A DNA stretch of 49,714 bases from Phascolarctobacterium sp. (GTDB lineage Bacteria; Bacillota; Negativicutes; Acidaminococcales; Acidaminococcaceae). The notes below the pieces were generated by a model. The model ran no database searches. It was given only the letters and a program-made list of their open reading frames with translations, and was not told where the DNA came from. Of the stretch, positions 15,482 to 23,123 are shown one piece after another (the first letter of the stretch is position 1; each line of letters opens with the position of its first letter). Made by a program: the position numbers and the translations under genes. The stretch is taken from contig JAUNIS010000018.1 in NCBI GenBank assembly GCA_030523325.1, forward strand, positions 1 through 49,714, in the 5' to 3' direction.

Positions 15482-15522
15482 GTTGGATGAATTTTGCGGA
15501 GCAAAATCCTTTGATTAAATAA
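15482..15522 (+). repeat. Dispersed palindromic element, copy B
   Basis: A short copy: GGATGA, then the palindrome ATTTTGC (15491-15497) / GCAAAAT (15501-15507), then CCTTTGATTAAA. The left direct-repeat part is missing. Confidence 0.65.
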
Positions 15523-15535
15523 ATAGTTCCGTCTC

Positions 15536-15564
15536 TTGACATATTCTACGTATTTTGATATAAC
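15536..15564 (+). promoter_or_regulatory. Promoter of the secreted DUF1036-like gene
   Basis: A perfect TTGACA (15536-15541), a 17-base spacer and TATAAC (15559-15564). The leader is about 60 bases. Confidence 0.75.
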
Positions 15565-15632
15565 ACTTTTGTGCAGCTTTAAATTCTTTCTGTTGCGAGC
15601 TGTAGCAGGTAAAATGAAAGGATGTATTCATC

Positions 15633-16058
15633 ATGAAATGCTTTAAAAAAGTTATGTTCGGATTGATGATGGTTGTTTCCCTTTGCGCGTTCATTCCCAA
15701 GGCAGAGGCAACTCAGCTTTATGTTAGCAATAATCGTAATGGCAGTACTTTGTATGTAGCTGTTTTGTATTTAATGGATAAGGGAAGTAATACTTGGTTC
15801 GCTAAAGGTTGGTTTAGCGTTGAGCCTTATTCCGCGCGTTCTTTATATTTTAACCATGCTCAGGGAAATACCTTGTGGATTCATGCTTATAATAAGAACT
15901 ATGAATGGGGCGGTGACAGATATTTCTACGTTGTTCATGAAGCCTTCCATTACGACACCCATTATCCCAATGCTTTGCAAGGCACTAACAAGAGAAAGGT
16001 TGGCTTCTCTCCTTTATACAAGGATGAATATGGCATCGTAAACTTTTTTGCTGAATAA
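15633..16058 (+). CDS. Secreted protein, DUF1036-like
   Basis: The protein has 141 residues with a clear signal peptide (KKVMFGLMMVVSLCAF) and a likely signal-peptidase cut after AEA near residue 26. The mature part has a pattern like DUF1036: an N-terminal strand with YVSNNRNGSTLYVAVLYL, then GWFSVEPYSARSLYF, then an aromatic YFYVVHEAF segment. Those proteins are small exported beta-rich domains of unknown role. The DUF1036 assignment is by eye and moderate. The gene is alone, with a strong promoter upstream and a shared terminator downstream. Confidence 0.65.
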   Translation: MKCFKKVMFGLMMVVSLCAFIPKAEATQLYVSNNRNGSTLYVAVLYLMDKGSNTWFAKGWFSVEPYSARSLYFNHAQGNTLWIHAYNKNYEWGGDRYFYVVHEAFHYDTHYPNALQGTNKRKVGFSPLYKDEYGIVNFFAE

Positions 16059-16065
16059 ATTAAAA

Positions 16066-16096
16066 AATGGCTCTCAAGCTTCGCTTGAGAGCCATT
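16066..16096. terminator. Bidirectional terminator between convergent genes
   Basis: A perfect 14-bp stem (16066-16079 with 16083-16096, loop TTC) sits between the + strand secreted-protein gene and the - strand universal stress protein gene. The minus-strand side has a clear T run (TTTTTT), so it serves the stress gene well and the other gene at least partly. Confidence 0.85.
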
Positions 16097-16127
16097 ACTT
16101 ATTTCGATATAAAGTTATAAATGAGGT

Positions 16128-16571
16128 TTATTTAACAATGAGTACGGGAACCTTTGCATCCTTCGCAACTGCTGTGCTGACAGAACCGAGGAGGAAGCCT
16201 TCGAGAATGCCAAGCCCACGGCTACCGATAATAATTCCGTCGCAATGCTTAGTCTCGGCAAAGACGAGGATTTCTTCAGCAGGATCGCCGGTTGACTCGA
16301 CATATTCAACAGGGAAGGGGTAATCTTTGAGTTTATCCTTGGCTTGGGCTAAGATGTGAGCACATTTTTTATCAAGCTCATGTTTTTCTTCACGGCGTTC
16401 AATTTCCATAGCATAAGCTAGGGGAGCGATGGGAGTAATTTCTTGGAAGACGTCAAGGATTGTGCAAACAACCAGCTCACATTCAAGCTTCTTGCATAAT
16501 TCGGATGCTTTTGCGAGAGCATGCCATGCATGAGCACTACCATCAACAGGAACTAATACTTTCTTAAACAT
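16128..16571 (-). CDS. Universal stress protein (UspA family)
   Basis: A 147-residue cytoplasmic nucleotide-binding protein. The N-terminus FKKVLVPVDGSAHAW and the C-terminal ATP-binding motif G-x2-G-x9-G-S (GSRGLG... then GSVS) place it in the ATP-binding branch of the family. The start is the ATG at 16571, eight bases after GGAGG; a GTG at 16580 that extends the frame overlaps that site and is unlikely. It is transcribed alone on the minus strand, against its neighbours. The role is presumably stress survival; the trigger is unknown. Confidence 0.9.
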   Translation of the reverse strand: MFKKVLVPVDGSAHAWHALAKASELCKKLECELVVCTILDVFQEITPIAPLAYAMEIERREEKHELDKKCAHILAQAKDKLKDYPFPVEYVESTGDPAEEILVFAETKHCDGIIIGSRGLGILEGFLLGSVSTAVAKDAKVPVLIVK

Positions 16572-16712
16572 AAACGACACCTCCAGACATTTATCAATAA
16601 TCCAGGACTCTTAAGGAGTTCACGGAACGTTTGCTTAATCATTTTCAATTCCTTCTTCTAGATATATTCTACCACTTTTACGTGCAATTTCAAGGCGGGG
16701 GAATAGGTTTTA

Positions 16713-16737
16713 CTTATGAAGCCGCATCTTTCATAAG
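16713..16737. other. Perfect inverted repeat upstream of stress gene
   Basis: CTTATGAA (16713-16720) and TTCATAAG (16730-16737), nine-base loop. It lies in the 395-base gap between the divergent uspA-like gene and the gene at 16967. It could be a regulator site or a hairpin; no T run follows. The same gap also holds element copy C and the promoter at 16884-16912. Confidence 0.3.
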
Positions 16738-16780
16738 GGAAAATAATTGAAGGATTGCGGGAACGGAGAAGAGCTGAGTC

Positions 16781-16883
16781 AATTAGCAATTAGCAATGAG
16801 CAATGAGCAATGGAGGATGGATTTTGCGTAGCAAAATCCTACGATTATAAATGAATTAGTTATGAGTTAACTCTTAACTAATT
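16781..16883 (+). repeat. Dispersed palindromic element, copy C (longest)
   Basis: Direct repeats of the AATTAGCAAT / GAGCAAT type are followed by the palindrome GGATTTTGC (16819-16827) / GCAAAATCC (16831-16839). A near-perfect 30-base palindrome follows at 16854-16883 (15 bases per arm, one mismatch) made of AGTTA/TAACT words. It ends one base before the promoter at 16884. Confidence 0.7.
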
Positions 16884-16912
16884 TTGTGTTCTCCTCGCTT
16901 TTGGTTTATAAT
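16884..16912 (+). promoter_or_regulatory. Promoter of the 16967 gene
   Basis: TTGTGT (16884-16889), a 17-base spacer and TATAAT (16907-16912). Confidence 0.55.
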
Positions 16913-16966
16913 ATAAAGTAAGTATACTCGTAGTTCTTTCGTTTTACGCTAGAAAGGAGTTTCCTC

Positions 16967-17227
16967 ATGAACATTTACGTTTGGAGACATAATAAGACTT
17001 ATCATAGTCATTCTATGATTGATGAGCCGTGTTTAAATAGTGGTTTTTATCTTGATGCTATTGCCATCGTTTTGGCTCATGATCTTGAGGAAGCACTTGA
17101 TAAATTAGCCGAACAAAAGCAGGGCTGGAGAATCGATGACCTGCGGGCTCTCCCTTGCGAAATTATTCCGGTCGACGAATCGCGCGTAGTTTTCACGGAT
17201 CTTCGAGGCGGGATAACGCACTTGTGA
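16967..17227 (+). CDS. Small conserved-looking unknown protein
   Basis: An 86-residue soluble protein beginning MNIYVWRHNK, with a GAAAGGAG ribosome site and its own promoter. The C-terminal half (DESRVVFTDLRGGITHL) looks like a short beta segment. There is no signal peptide, metal motif or membrane helix. The metallohydrolase gene starts 69 bases downstream and could share the transcript. I do not recognise a family. Confidence 0.6.
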   Translation: MNIYVWRHNKTYHSHSMIDEPCLNSGFYLDAIAIVLAHDLEEALDKLAEQKQGWRIDDLRALPCEIIPVDESRVVFTDLRGGITHL

Positions 17228-17295
17228 AATGTTTCAATCGCTGCGCTTTTAACTCCCTCCACGTGCATTCAGTCTATTCGTATCGAGGTAAAACT

Positions 17296-17859
17296 ATGAG
17301 CATATTCCCATTCGACTATACCCTTGTCCGTTCCGCGCGTCGTTCGTTAGGCGTGATCATTAAGGATGGGCAGGTAATAGTCAGGGCACCAAATCATGTG
17401 TCGCAAAAAGAAATTGAACATTTTTTAGAGAACCACCAGGCTTGGGTAGAAAAACATCTGGCTCTCAACCAAAAGCAAATGGCGGAGAGTCAAAAATTAG
17501 GCAAGCTTTCTCACGAAGAGTTGCAAAAACTTGCGGATGAGGCCCTCAAATATATCCCTCAACGCGTCAAATATTTTGCACCCATAGTAGGAGTCAAGTA
17601 TAAAAAAATTACCATTCGCAACCAAAAAACAAGATGGGGCAGTGCCACAGCCCAAGGAAATTTGAACTTCAACTGCTTGCTCATGCTAGCTCCCAAGGAA
17701 GTCATCGACTCCGTTGTCGTTCACGAGCTGTGCCATCTCATCGAGATGAACCATTCGCCTCGCTTTTACGCCGAAGTCCTACGCGTCATGCCAAACTACT
17801 ACGAGGCACACAAGTGGCTCAAGGAGAACGGGACGATGCTGATGGAAAGGAATTGTTAA
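17296..17859 (+). CDS. YgjP-type metal-dependent hydrolase (SprT-like)
   Basis: A 187-residue protein with the HELCH motif (VVVHELCHLIEMNHSPRFY) and a third His six residues after the motif, as in the YgjP/DUF45 family of zinc metalloproteases. The KITIRNQKTRWGSAT stretch before it is a strong family mark. The start is the ATG at 17296 with GAGG eight bases upstream. A frame extending to 17155 would overlap the previous gene and has no site. The substrate is unknown; related proteins are thought to act as cytoplasmic proteases. Confidence 0.88.
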   Translation: MSIFPFDYTLVRSARRSLGVIIKDGQVIVRAPNHVSQKEIEHFLENHQAWVEKHLALNQKQMAESQKLGKLSHEELQKLADEALKYIPQRVKYFAPIVGVKYKKITIRNQKTRWGSATAQGNLNFNCLLMLAPKEVIDSVVVHELCHLIEMNHSPRFYAEVLRVMPNYYEAHKWLKENGTMLMERNC

Positions 17860-17935
17860 AAGTTAGTAGGAAGGGAACAAATTCCGCATTAAAAATGAAC
17901 TAAATCATAACGTCGAACGAAAGGAAGTGTTTTTT

Positions 17936-18502
17936 ATGTCTTTCAAGAAAATTTTGGTGCTTTGTCTCATGTTTGTTACTCTTTGTGTAGGTGTTTGCTC
18001 GGCAGCGAGTGTTGAACAAAAGAAAGCCAATGTGCGTATTAAGGTTGCCACAGTGCTGGACCAGCTCTACACCTTGCACCCTGAGGCAAGAAATGTTGTC
18101 AGCAATTCTCTAGGCTACGCAGTATTTGCGAATACGGGACTGTCTTATGGCATCATCTCGGATAATCACGGACGTGGACTTGCCAAAAATAATAATACCG
18201 GCGAAGAAATTTTTATGAAAATGAATAAAGCTAAGCTGGGCCTGGGGCTTGGAGCCAAAGAATATTCCGTAGTATTTATTTTTGAAACTGACGATGCTTG
18301 GAATAAATTTACCACAACTAAATGGACCTCCACCGCATCTGCAAGTGCCGACGCAACTGACGGAGTCAATGGTAATTATAAAGGCAGCGCAAAAGCTGTT
18401 GCCGATGGCATTTATATCTACGAATTCACCACCAAAGGACTCATCGCCGAGGTCGGGATCGGGGGAGTAACGTATTACAGAGATAAAAAATTGAACAAAT
18501 GA
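17936..18502 (+). CDS. Exported SYLF-domain lipid-binding protein (YSC84-like)
   Basis: A 188-residue protein with a signal peptide (FKKILVLCLMFVTLCVGVCSA, cut near residue 23). The mature part is a SYLF/Ysc84 domain: LHPEARNVVSNSLGYAVF, then SYGIISDNHGRGLAKNN, and the end GLIAEVGIGGVTYYRD. Such domains bind membrane lipids or phosphoinositides in eukaryotes; in bacteria they are envelope proteins of unclear role. The start is the ATG at 17936, ten bases after AAGGA; a GTG at 17927 would extend it by three residues. It is followed by two inverted copies of the dispersed element. Confidence 0.85.
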   Translation: MSFKKILVLCLMFVTLCVGVCSAASVEQKKANVRIKVATVLDQLYTLHPEARNVVSNSLGYAVFANTGLSYGIISDNHGRGLAKNNNTGEEIFMKMNKAKLGLGLGAKEYSVVFIFETDDAWNKFTTTKWTSTASASADATDGVNGNYKGSAKAVADGIYIYEFTTKGLIAEVGIGGVTYYRDKKLNK

Positions 18503-18510
18503 CGGGAATG

Positions 18511-18608
18511 AATTAGTAATGAGCAATTAGCAATTAGCAATGAGCAATTGCGGAAGGATTTTGCGCAGCAAAATCCGTTGATTAAAAATAAAATTGATAA
18601 TTGATAAT
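18511..18608 (+). repeat. Dispersed palindromic element, copy D
   Basis: AATTAGTAAT-type direct repeats are followed by the palindrome GGATTTTGC (18556-18564) / GCAAAATCC (18568-18576), then GTTGATTAAAAATAAA and a TTGATAATTGATAAT run. With the reverse copy E it flanks 18609-18690. Confidence 0.75.
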
Positions 18609-18690
18609 TTTGGAGCAAGCTTTGTAAATTAAATCTATTCGCTGTAAATCTTTCGTTTGCAAATTCAAGCTATGGTTTTACGAATTTTTT

Positions 18691-18758
18691 TTAATCAAAA
18701 AATTTGCGCAGCAAATTTTATCCTTCATTGCTAATTGCACTTTGCTAATTGCTAATTT
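18691..18758 (-). repeat. Dispersed palindromic element, copy E (reverse)
   Basis: The same element on the minus strand: AATTAGCAATTAGCAAAG, AGGAT, the palindrome AAATTTGC (18700-18707) / GCAAATTT (18711-18718), TTGATTAA. It forms an inverted pair with copy D just upstream of dnaE. Confidence 0.7.
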
Positions 18759-18793
18759 TTTCACGCATTCCCTAACGATTGAAAGATGATACT

Positions 18794-21700
18794 ATGAACA
18801 ACTTTACTCACCTCCACGTACATACTCAATATAGCTTACTCGACGGGTTCTCTAGGATTCCCGATTTAATCGCTTATGCGAAGGAACTGGGGATGACAAG
18901 CATTGCTATAACAGATCACGGCAATATGTTTGGTGCTGTGGAATTTTTTCAAGAAGCCACCAAGCAAGGAATCAAACCAATTCTTGGTTGCGAGGTTTAT
19001 CTGACCCAGGGCTCGCACCTCGACAAAAATCAACGTGGCATGTATCACCTCATTCTATTAGCCGAAAATAATACGGGCTACCATAACCTCATGAAGATTT
19101 GTAGCGCAGGACAAATCGAAGGCTTTTACTATAAACCACGCATCGACAAGGATGTTTTGCGTAACTATAGCGAAGGCATTATTTGTTTAAGCGCTTGCGT
19201 AGCTGGTGAAGTACCTGTAAGTATTTTGCAGGGAAATATGGAGCAGGCGAGACGACAGGTTAAAGAATACATCGAGATCTTTGGCAAGGAAAATTATTTC
19301 CTCGAAATTCAAAACCACGGGCTGGAAGAAGAAAAAACTGTGGCAGCCGGCCTCGTACAATTAGCCAAAGAATTTGACTTAAAGCTCGTCGCAACCAACG
19401 ATTTACATTACGTGCGACAGGAAGATGCTGCTGGTCAGGACGTATTGTTATGCATTCAAACTCAGTCCAACGTTGATGATGCAGATAGAATGCGTTTTCC
19501 TAACGATTCCTTTTACGTAAAATCCTACGAGGAAATGCTCGAGCTCTTCCCGAATCATCCTGAGGCAATCGAGAACACGCAAATCATCGCGGACCGTTGT
19601 AACGTTACCTTAGAATTTGGCAAGCTTTTGCTGCCCAAGTTCGATGTACCAGCTGGATATGATGAAAAAACTTATTTGCGTAAGCTTTGCGACGAAAATT
19701 TGCCCCTGCGTTATCCCAATGCCACGGAGGAAGTATATAAGCGCTTAGACTTTGAGCTGGGCATCATTAACCAAATGGGTTACGCGGCTTATTTTTTAAT
19801 CGTCTGGGATTTCATAGATTATTGCCGCGAGCATGACGTACCCGTAGGACCTGGACGTGGCTCGGCAGCAGGTAGCGTCGTTGCTTACCTTTTACATATC
19901 ACGAATATCGAACCAATTCACCATAAATTACTCTTTGAACGCTTCCTCAATCCCGAACGCGTAAGCATGCCCGATATTGATACGGATTTTTGTTACGTAA
20001 AACGTGACCGCGTCCTTGACTATGTTACTCGTAAATATGGTAAGGAACGTGTTGCGCAAATCGTAACCTTTGGCACCTTGCAAGCCAGGGCAGCAGTGAG
20101 GGATGTTGGACGTGTGCTTGGCATGACTTACCAAGCGGTTGATGAGGTTGCTAAGCTTATCCCTAGAGAGCTTGGCATAACCTTGGACAAAGCACTTTCT
20201 ATGTCCAAGGAGCTTCGTGCTGCCTACGAAGAAAAACCCGAGGTAACTCGTCTTATCGATTTTGCCAAATCAATTGAGGGTGCTCCACGTAATATAGGTA
20301 CCCATGCGGCTGGGGTAATTATTGCTCCTGCCGATTTACGCGATTTTGTTCCTCTGGCTCTTGGGCAGGAGGGAGGCATTATCACTCAATACGACAAGAA
20401 TAAGGTAGAAGAGCTAGGCCTCTTGAAGATGGACTTCTTGGGTCTGCGTACTCTTACAGTTATTGATGATTGCGTTAAATTTATTAAAGAGACTCAAGGT
20501 ATCGAGCTTGATATCGATAATATTCCTTTAGATGATCCGAAAACAGTTAAGATGCTTAGGGCAGGGGATACACCCGGCGTCTTCCAGCTTGAATCTGCAG
20601 GTATTACAAGACTTCTTGTGGAGCTTGCACCCCGAGGCTTTGAAGATTTAATTCCTCTTGTAGCTCTTTATCGACCAGGACCACTCGGTACGGGCATGGC
20701 TGAAGATTTCATCGCCGGTCGTCATGGGAGACGTACGGCTGAGGTTTTGCATCCACTCATGGAACCCATTCTCGCCGATACGTATGGCGTAATTTTATAT
20801 CAAGAACAAGTAATGCAAATCACTACGGCTCTCGCAGGTTTTACTCTTGGTAAGGCAGATATTTTGCGCCGAGCTATGGGTAAAAAGAAGGCGAAAGAAC
20901 TAGACTCCATGCGTTCATCTTTTGTAGAAGGAGCCAAGGAGCTACATCAAATCCCCGAAGAATTATCCAACAAAATTTTTGCCCTCCTGCAACATTTTGC
21001 AGGCTACGGCTTTAATAAATCTCATTCCGTTGCCTATGCCTTAGTCGCTTGGCAAACAGCTTATTTAAAGGCTAATTATCCAGCTGAATTCATGGCTGCC
21101 TTTTTAAATTCCGTCATGACGGATGCAGAAAAATTATCTTATTATATTTCTGTTTGCCGACAAATGAACCTGAAGGTTTTGCCTCCTAGCGTTAATTCTT
21201 CAGGCCTTGCATTTGGCGTTGACAAAAAGGGTTGCATTCGCTTTGGCCTAGTAGGCGTCAAAAATGTAGGCGAAGCAGCTGTGCGTGATATCATGCGTTC
21301 ACGCCAGGAGGGTGGGGAGTTTAAGGACCTCCTAGATTTTTGCAAACGCGTGAGTATGCGCGTAGTAAATAAGCGAGTTATTGAAAACTTAATTAAGTGC
21401 GGTGCGTTAGACTGCTTCCCGGCTAAACGTTCGCAAATGCTTGCTGTCTCCGACCAAGTCGTAGAGATTGCCAACTCCTATCAAAAGGATGCAGCAGTCG
21501 GACAGATAGATTTATTTAGCGAGGAAAATGGTTTTGATGCAACCGAGACCATGCCCATCTTCCCGGACCTTGCCGAGATCCCTAAGGATATTTGCTTGCA
21601 ATACGAAAAGGACATCATCGGCTTTTACGTAACAGGTCATCCTTTGGATGAATTCCGCGAGACAATGAAACGCTTTATGCCCTTGCATCAATTCGGCGCG

Positions 21701-22195
21701 GACACCAACGTAACTGATAATGCTCGCGTTAAGGTTGCGGGCATCATCTCCGAATGTAATATTCGCAACACCCGTAAGGGCGATACCATGGCTGTTTTAA
21801 CCCTGGAGGATTTTACATCCAGCATCACCGTTGTTTGTTTCCCGAAAACTTATGCTAATTGCATGAAGGAAATTTATAAGGACGCCCCCGTTTGTATCGA
21901 AGGACGCTTTTCCACGGACGAACGCGAATCAAAAATTCTTGCTATGAACGTTGTTTCCTTGAAAAACTTTGGCATGACGCTGCGTATTAAAATAGAAGCT
22001 TATCTTGAGAATGCAGTGGTCCAACGACAAATGCTTAAGCTTTTCAAAAAATTCCATGGCACTGACGTAGTTTATCTGCATCTAGTCGGCTCGAAAAAAA
22101 TTATTCGCACCAACCCAGAGTTCTGGGTGGATGGCAAAAGCCAAGAGTTTCGCTGGGAGATGGAGAGGCTGCTGGGACCGGACTGTTTCTTATAA
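18794..22195 (+). CDS. dnaE: DNA polymerase III alpha subunit (DnaE)
   Basis: A 1133-residue replicative DNA polymerase. The N-terminal PHP domain has HLHVHTQYSLLDG (His6, His8, His10) and ITDHGNMFG. The palm carries the catalytic Asp394 and Asp396 in MPDIDTDF and Asp547 in KMDFLGL. Other family motifs are GPGRGSAAGS and the helix-hairpin-helix region around YGFNKSHSVAYA. An OB-fold (VKVAGIISE) lies near residue 980. It lacks the 3'-5' exonuclease insertion of PolC, so it is DnaE type. The ATG at 18794 was preferred over a TTG at 18779 that would extend it by five residues. It stands alone after the inverted repeat pair D/E. Confidence 0.96.
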   Translation: MNNFTHLHVHTQYSLLDGFSRIPDLIAYAKELGMTSIAITDHGNMFGAVEFFQEATKQGIKPILGCEVYLTQGSHLDKNQRGMYHLILLAENNTGYHNLMKICSAGQIEGFYYKPRIDKDVLRNYSEGIICLSACVAGEVPVSILQGNMEQARRQVKEYIEIFGKENYFLEIQNHGLEEEKTVAAGLVQLAKEFDLKLVATNDLHYVRQEDAAGQDVLLCIQTQSNVDDADRMRFPNDSFYVKSYEEMLELFPNHPEAIENTQIIADRCNVTLEFGKLLLPKFDVPAGYDEKTYLRKLCDENLPLRYPNATEEVYKRLDFELGIINQMGYAAYFLIVWDFIDYCREHDVPVGPGRGSAAGSVVAYLLHITNIEPIHHKLLFERFLNPERVSMPDIDTDFCYVKRDRVLDYVTRKYGKERVAQIVTFGTLQARAAVRDVGRVLGMTYQAVDEVAKLIPRELGITLDKALSMSKELRAAYEEKPEVTRLIDFAKSIEGAPRNIGTHAAGVIIAPADLRDFVPLALGQEGGIITQYDKNKVEELGLLKMDFLGLRTLTVIDDCVKFIKETQGIELDIDNIPLDDPKTVKMLRAGDTPGVFQLESAGITRLLVELAPRGFEDLIPLVALYRPGPLGTGMAEDFIAGRHGRRTAEVLHPLMEPILADTYGVILYQEQVMQITTALAGFTLGKADILRRAMGKKKAKELDSMRSSFVEGAKELHQIPEELSNKIFALLQHFAGYGFNKSHSVAYALVAWQTAYLKANYPAEFMAAFLNSVMTDAEKLSYYISVCRQMNLKVLPPSVNSSGLAFGVDKKGCIRFGLVGVKNVGEAAVRDIMRSRQEGGEFKDLLDFCKRVSMRVVNKRVIENLIKCGALDCFPAKRSQMLAVSDQVVEIANSYQKDAAVGQIDLFSEENGFDATETMPIFPDLAEIPKDICLQYEKDIIGFYVTGHPLDEFRETMKRFMPLHQFGADTNVTDNARVKVAGIISECNIRNTRKGDTMAVLTLEDFTSSITVVCFPKTYANCMKEIYKDAPVCIEGRFSTDERESKILAMNVVSLKNFGMTLRIKIEAYLENAVVQRQMLKLFKKFHGTDVVYLHLVGSKKIIRTNPEFWVDGKSQEFRWEMERLLGPDCFL

Positions 22196-22243
22196 TAAAG
22201 TTTTCTTCTTTCCTACAAAATATACGAAACTTTGATATAATTC

Positions 22244-22273
22244 TTGCAATATCTAGTTGTTTAGTGTTAAAAT
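22244..22273 (+). promoter_or_regulatory. Possible promoter of the etfBA operon
   Basis: TTGCAA (22244-22249), an 18-base spacer and TAAAAT (22268-22273), about 45 bases before the start. Confidence 0.4.
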
Positions 22274-22315
22274 ATTATGATTAACTTTGTAATTTAAACT
22301 CTAGGAGGTTTAAAG

Positions 22316-23104
22316 ATGAATATTATCGTTTGTATTAAGCAAACACCTGACATCGAAACTGTTAAATTTAATCCTGAAACTCGTACCCTTCTGCGTGAAG
22401 GCGTCGAAAATATTATGAACCCTGACGATCGTCAAGCTCTGGAAGTGGCTTTGACCCTGAAGGACCAAGAAGGTGGCAAGGTAACTTGCATTTCCATGGG
22501 TCTGCCTAGCGCTAAAGATGTTTTAAAAGAAGCAATAGCTATGGGAGCCGATGAAGGCATCCTTATCACTGACCGTCCTCTTGCTGGCTCCGATACTTTA
22601 GCAACATCTACCACACTTGCAGCTGCCATTAAAAAAATTGGTGATTATGACTTAGTTCTTTGCGGCAAGCAAGCTGTTGATGGTGATACGGCTCAAGTAG
22701 GTCCTGAGATTGCTGAACATCTTGGTCTGCCTCAGATCACTAGCGCACTTTCTACTGAATACAAAGATGGTAAATTCATCGTACGTCGTGAAAATGAAGA
22801 GGTTAGCATCACTCTTAGCTGTGCGGCTCCTCTTTTAGTTACTGTTGAAAAAGCTGGCAAGGAGCCTCGCTTTGCTTCTATTAAAGGCAAAATGAAAGCT
22901 CGTAAGGCTGTTATTCCCGAATGGGGTATTAAAGATTTGGACTTAAGTGAAGAAGAGATTGGCTTGCCCGGTTCCCCGACCAAGGTTCGCAAAGCCTTCA
23001 GCCCTGCACCTCCCGAAGTATCTGGCGAAATCATCAATGTTGAAGACATGGATGAAGCAGTCGATTTACTCATGCAAAAATTAATCAGTGCAGAAGTTTT
23101 ATAA
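22316..23104 (+). CDS. etfB: Electron transfer flavoprotein beta subunit
   Basis: A 262-residue subunit of the heterodimeric flavoprotein that moves electrons between acyl-CoA or 2-hydroxyacid dehydrogenases and other carriers. The N-terminus IVCIKQTPDIE and the nucleotide-binding stretch LVLCGKQAVDGDTAQVGP are hallmarks, as is RRENEEVSITLSCAAPLLV. A strong AGGAGG lies upstream. The etfA gene follows 19 bases downstream; the two must assemble together. In the bifurcating Etf class EtfB holds the bifurcating FAD. Confidence 0.95.
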   Translation: MNIIVCIKQTPDIETVKFNPETRTLLREGVENIMNPDDRQALEVALTLKDQEGGKVTCISMGLPSAKDVLKEAIAMGADEGILITDRPLAGSDTLATSTTLAAAIKKIGDYDLVLCGKQAVDGDTAQVGPEIAEHLGLPQITSALSTEYKDGKFIVRRENEEVSITLSCAAPLLVTVEKAGKEPRFASIKGKMKARKAVIPEWGIKDLDLSEEEIGLPGSPTKVRKAFSPAPPEVSGEIINVEDMDEAVDLLMQKLISAEVL

Positions 23105-23123
23105 TTCGTTGAGGTGAAGATAA

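Noticed and set aside
13961..18758. Possible CRISPR array from the AATTAGCAAT direct repeats
   Set aside because: Repeats are about 8-10 bases, irregularly spaced, with no unique spacers of constant length and no cas genes nearby.
18794..22195. PolC rather than DnaE
   Set aside because: No exonuclease insertion in the PHP domain; order of domains and motifs is that of DnaE.
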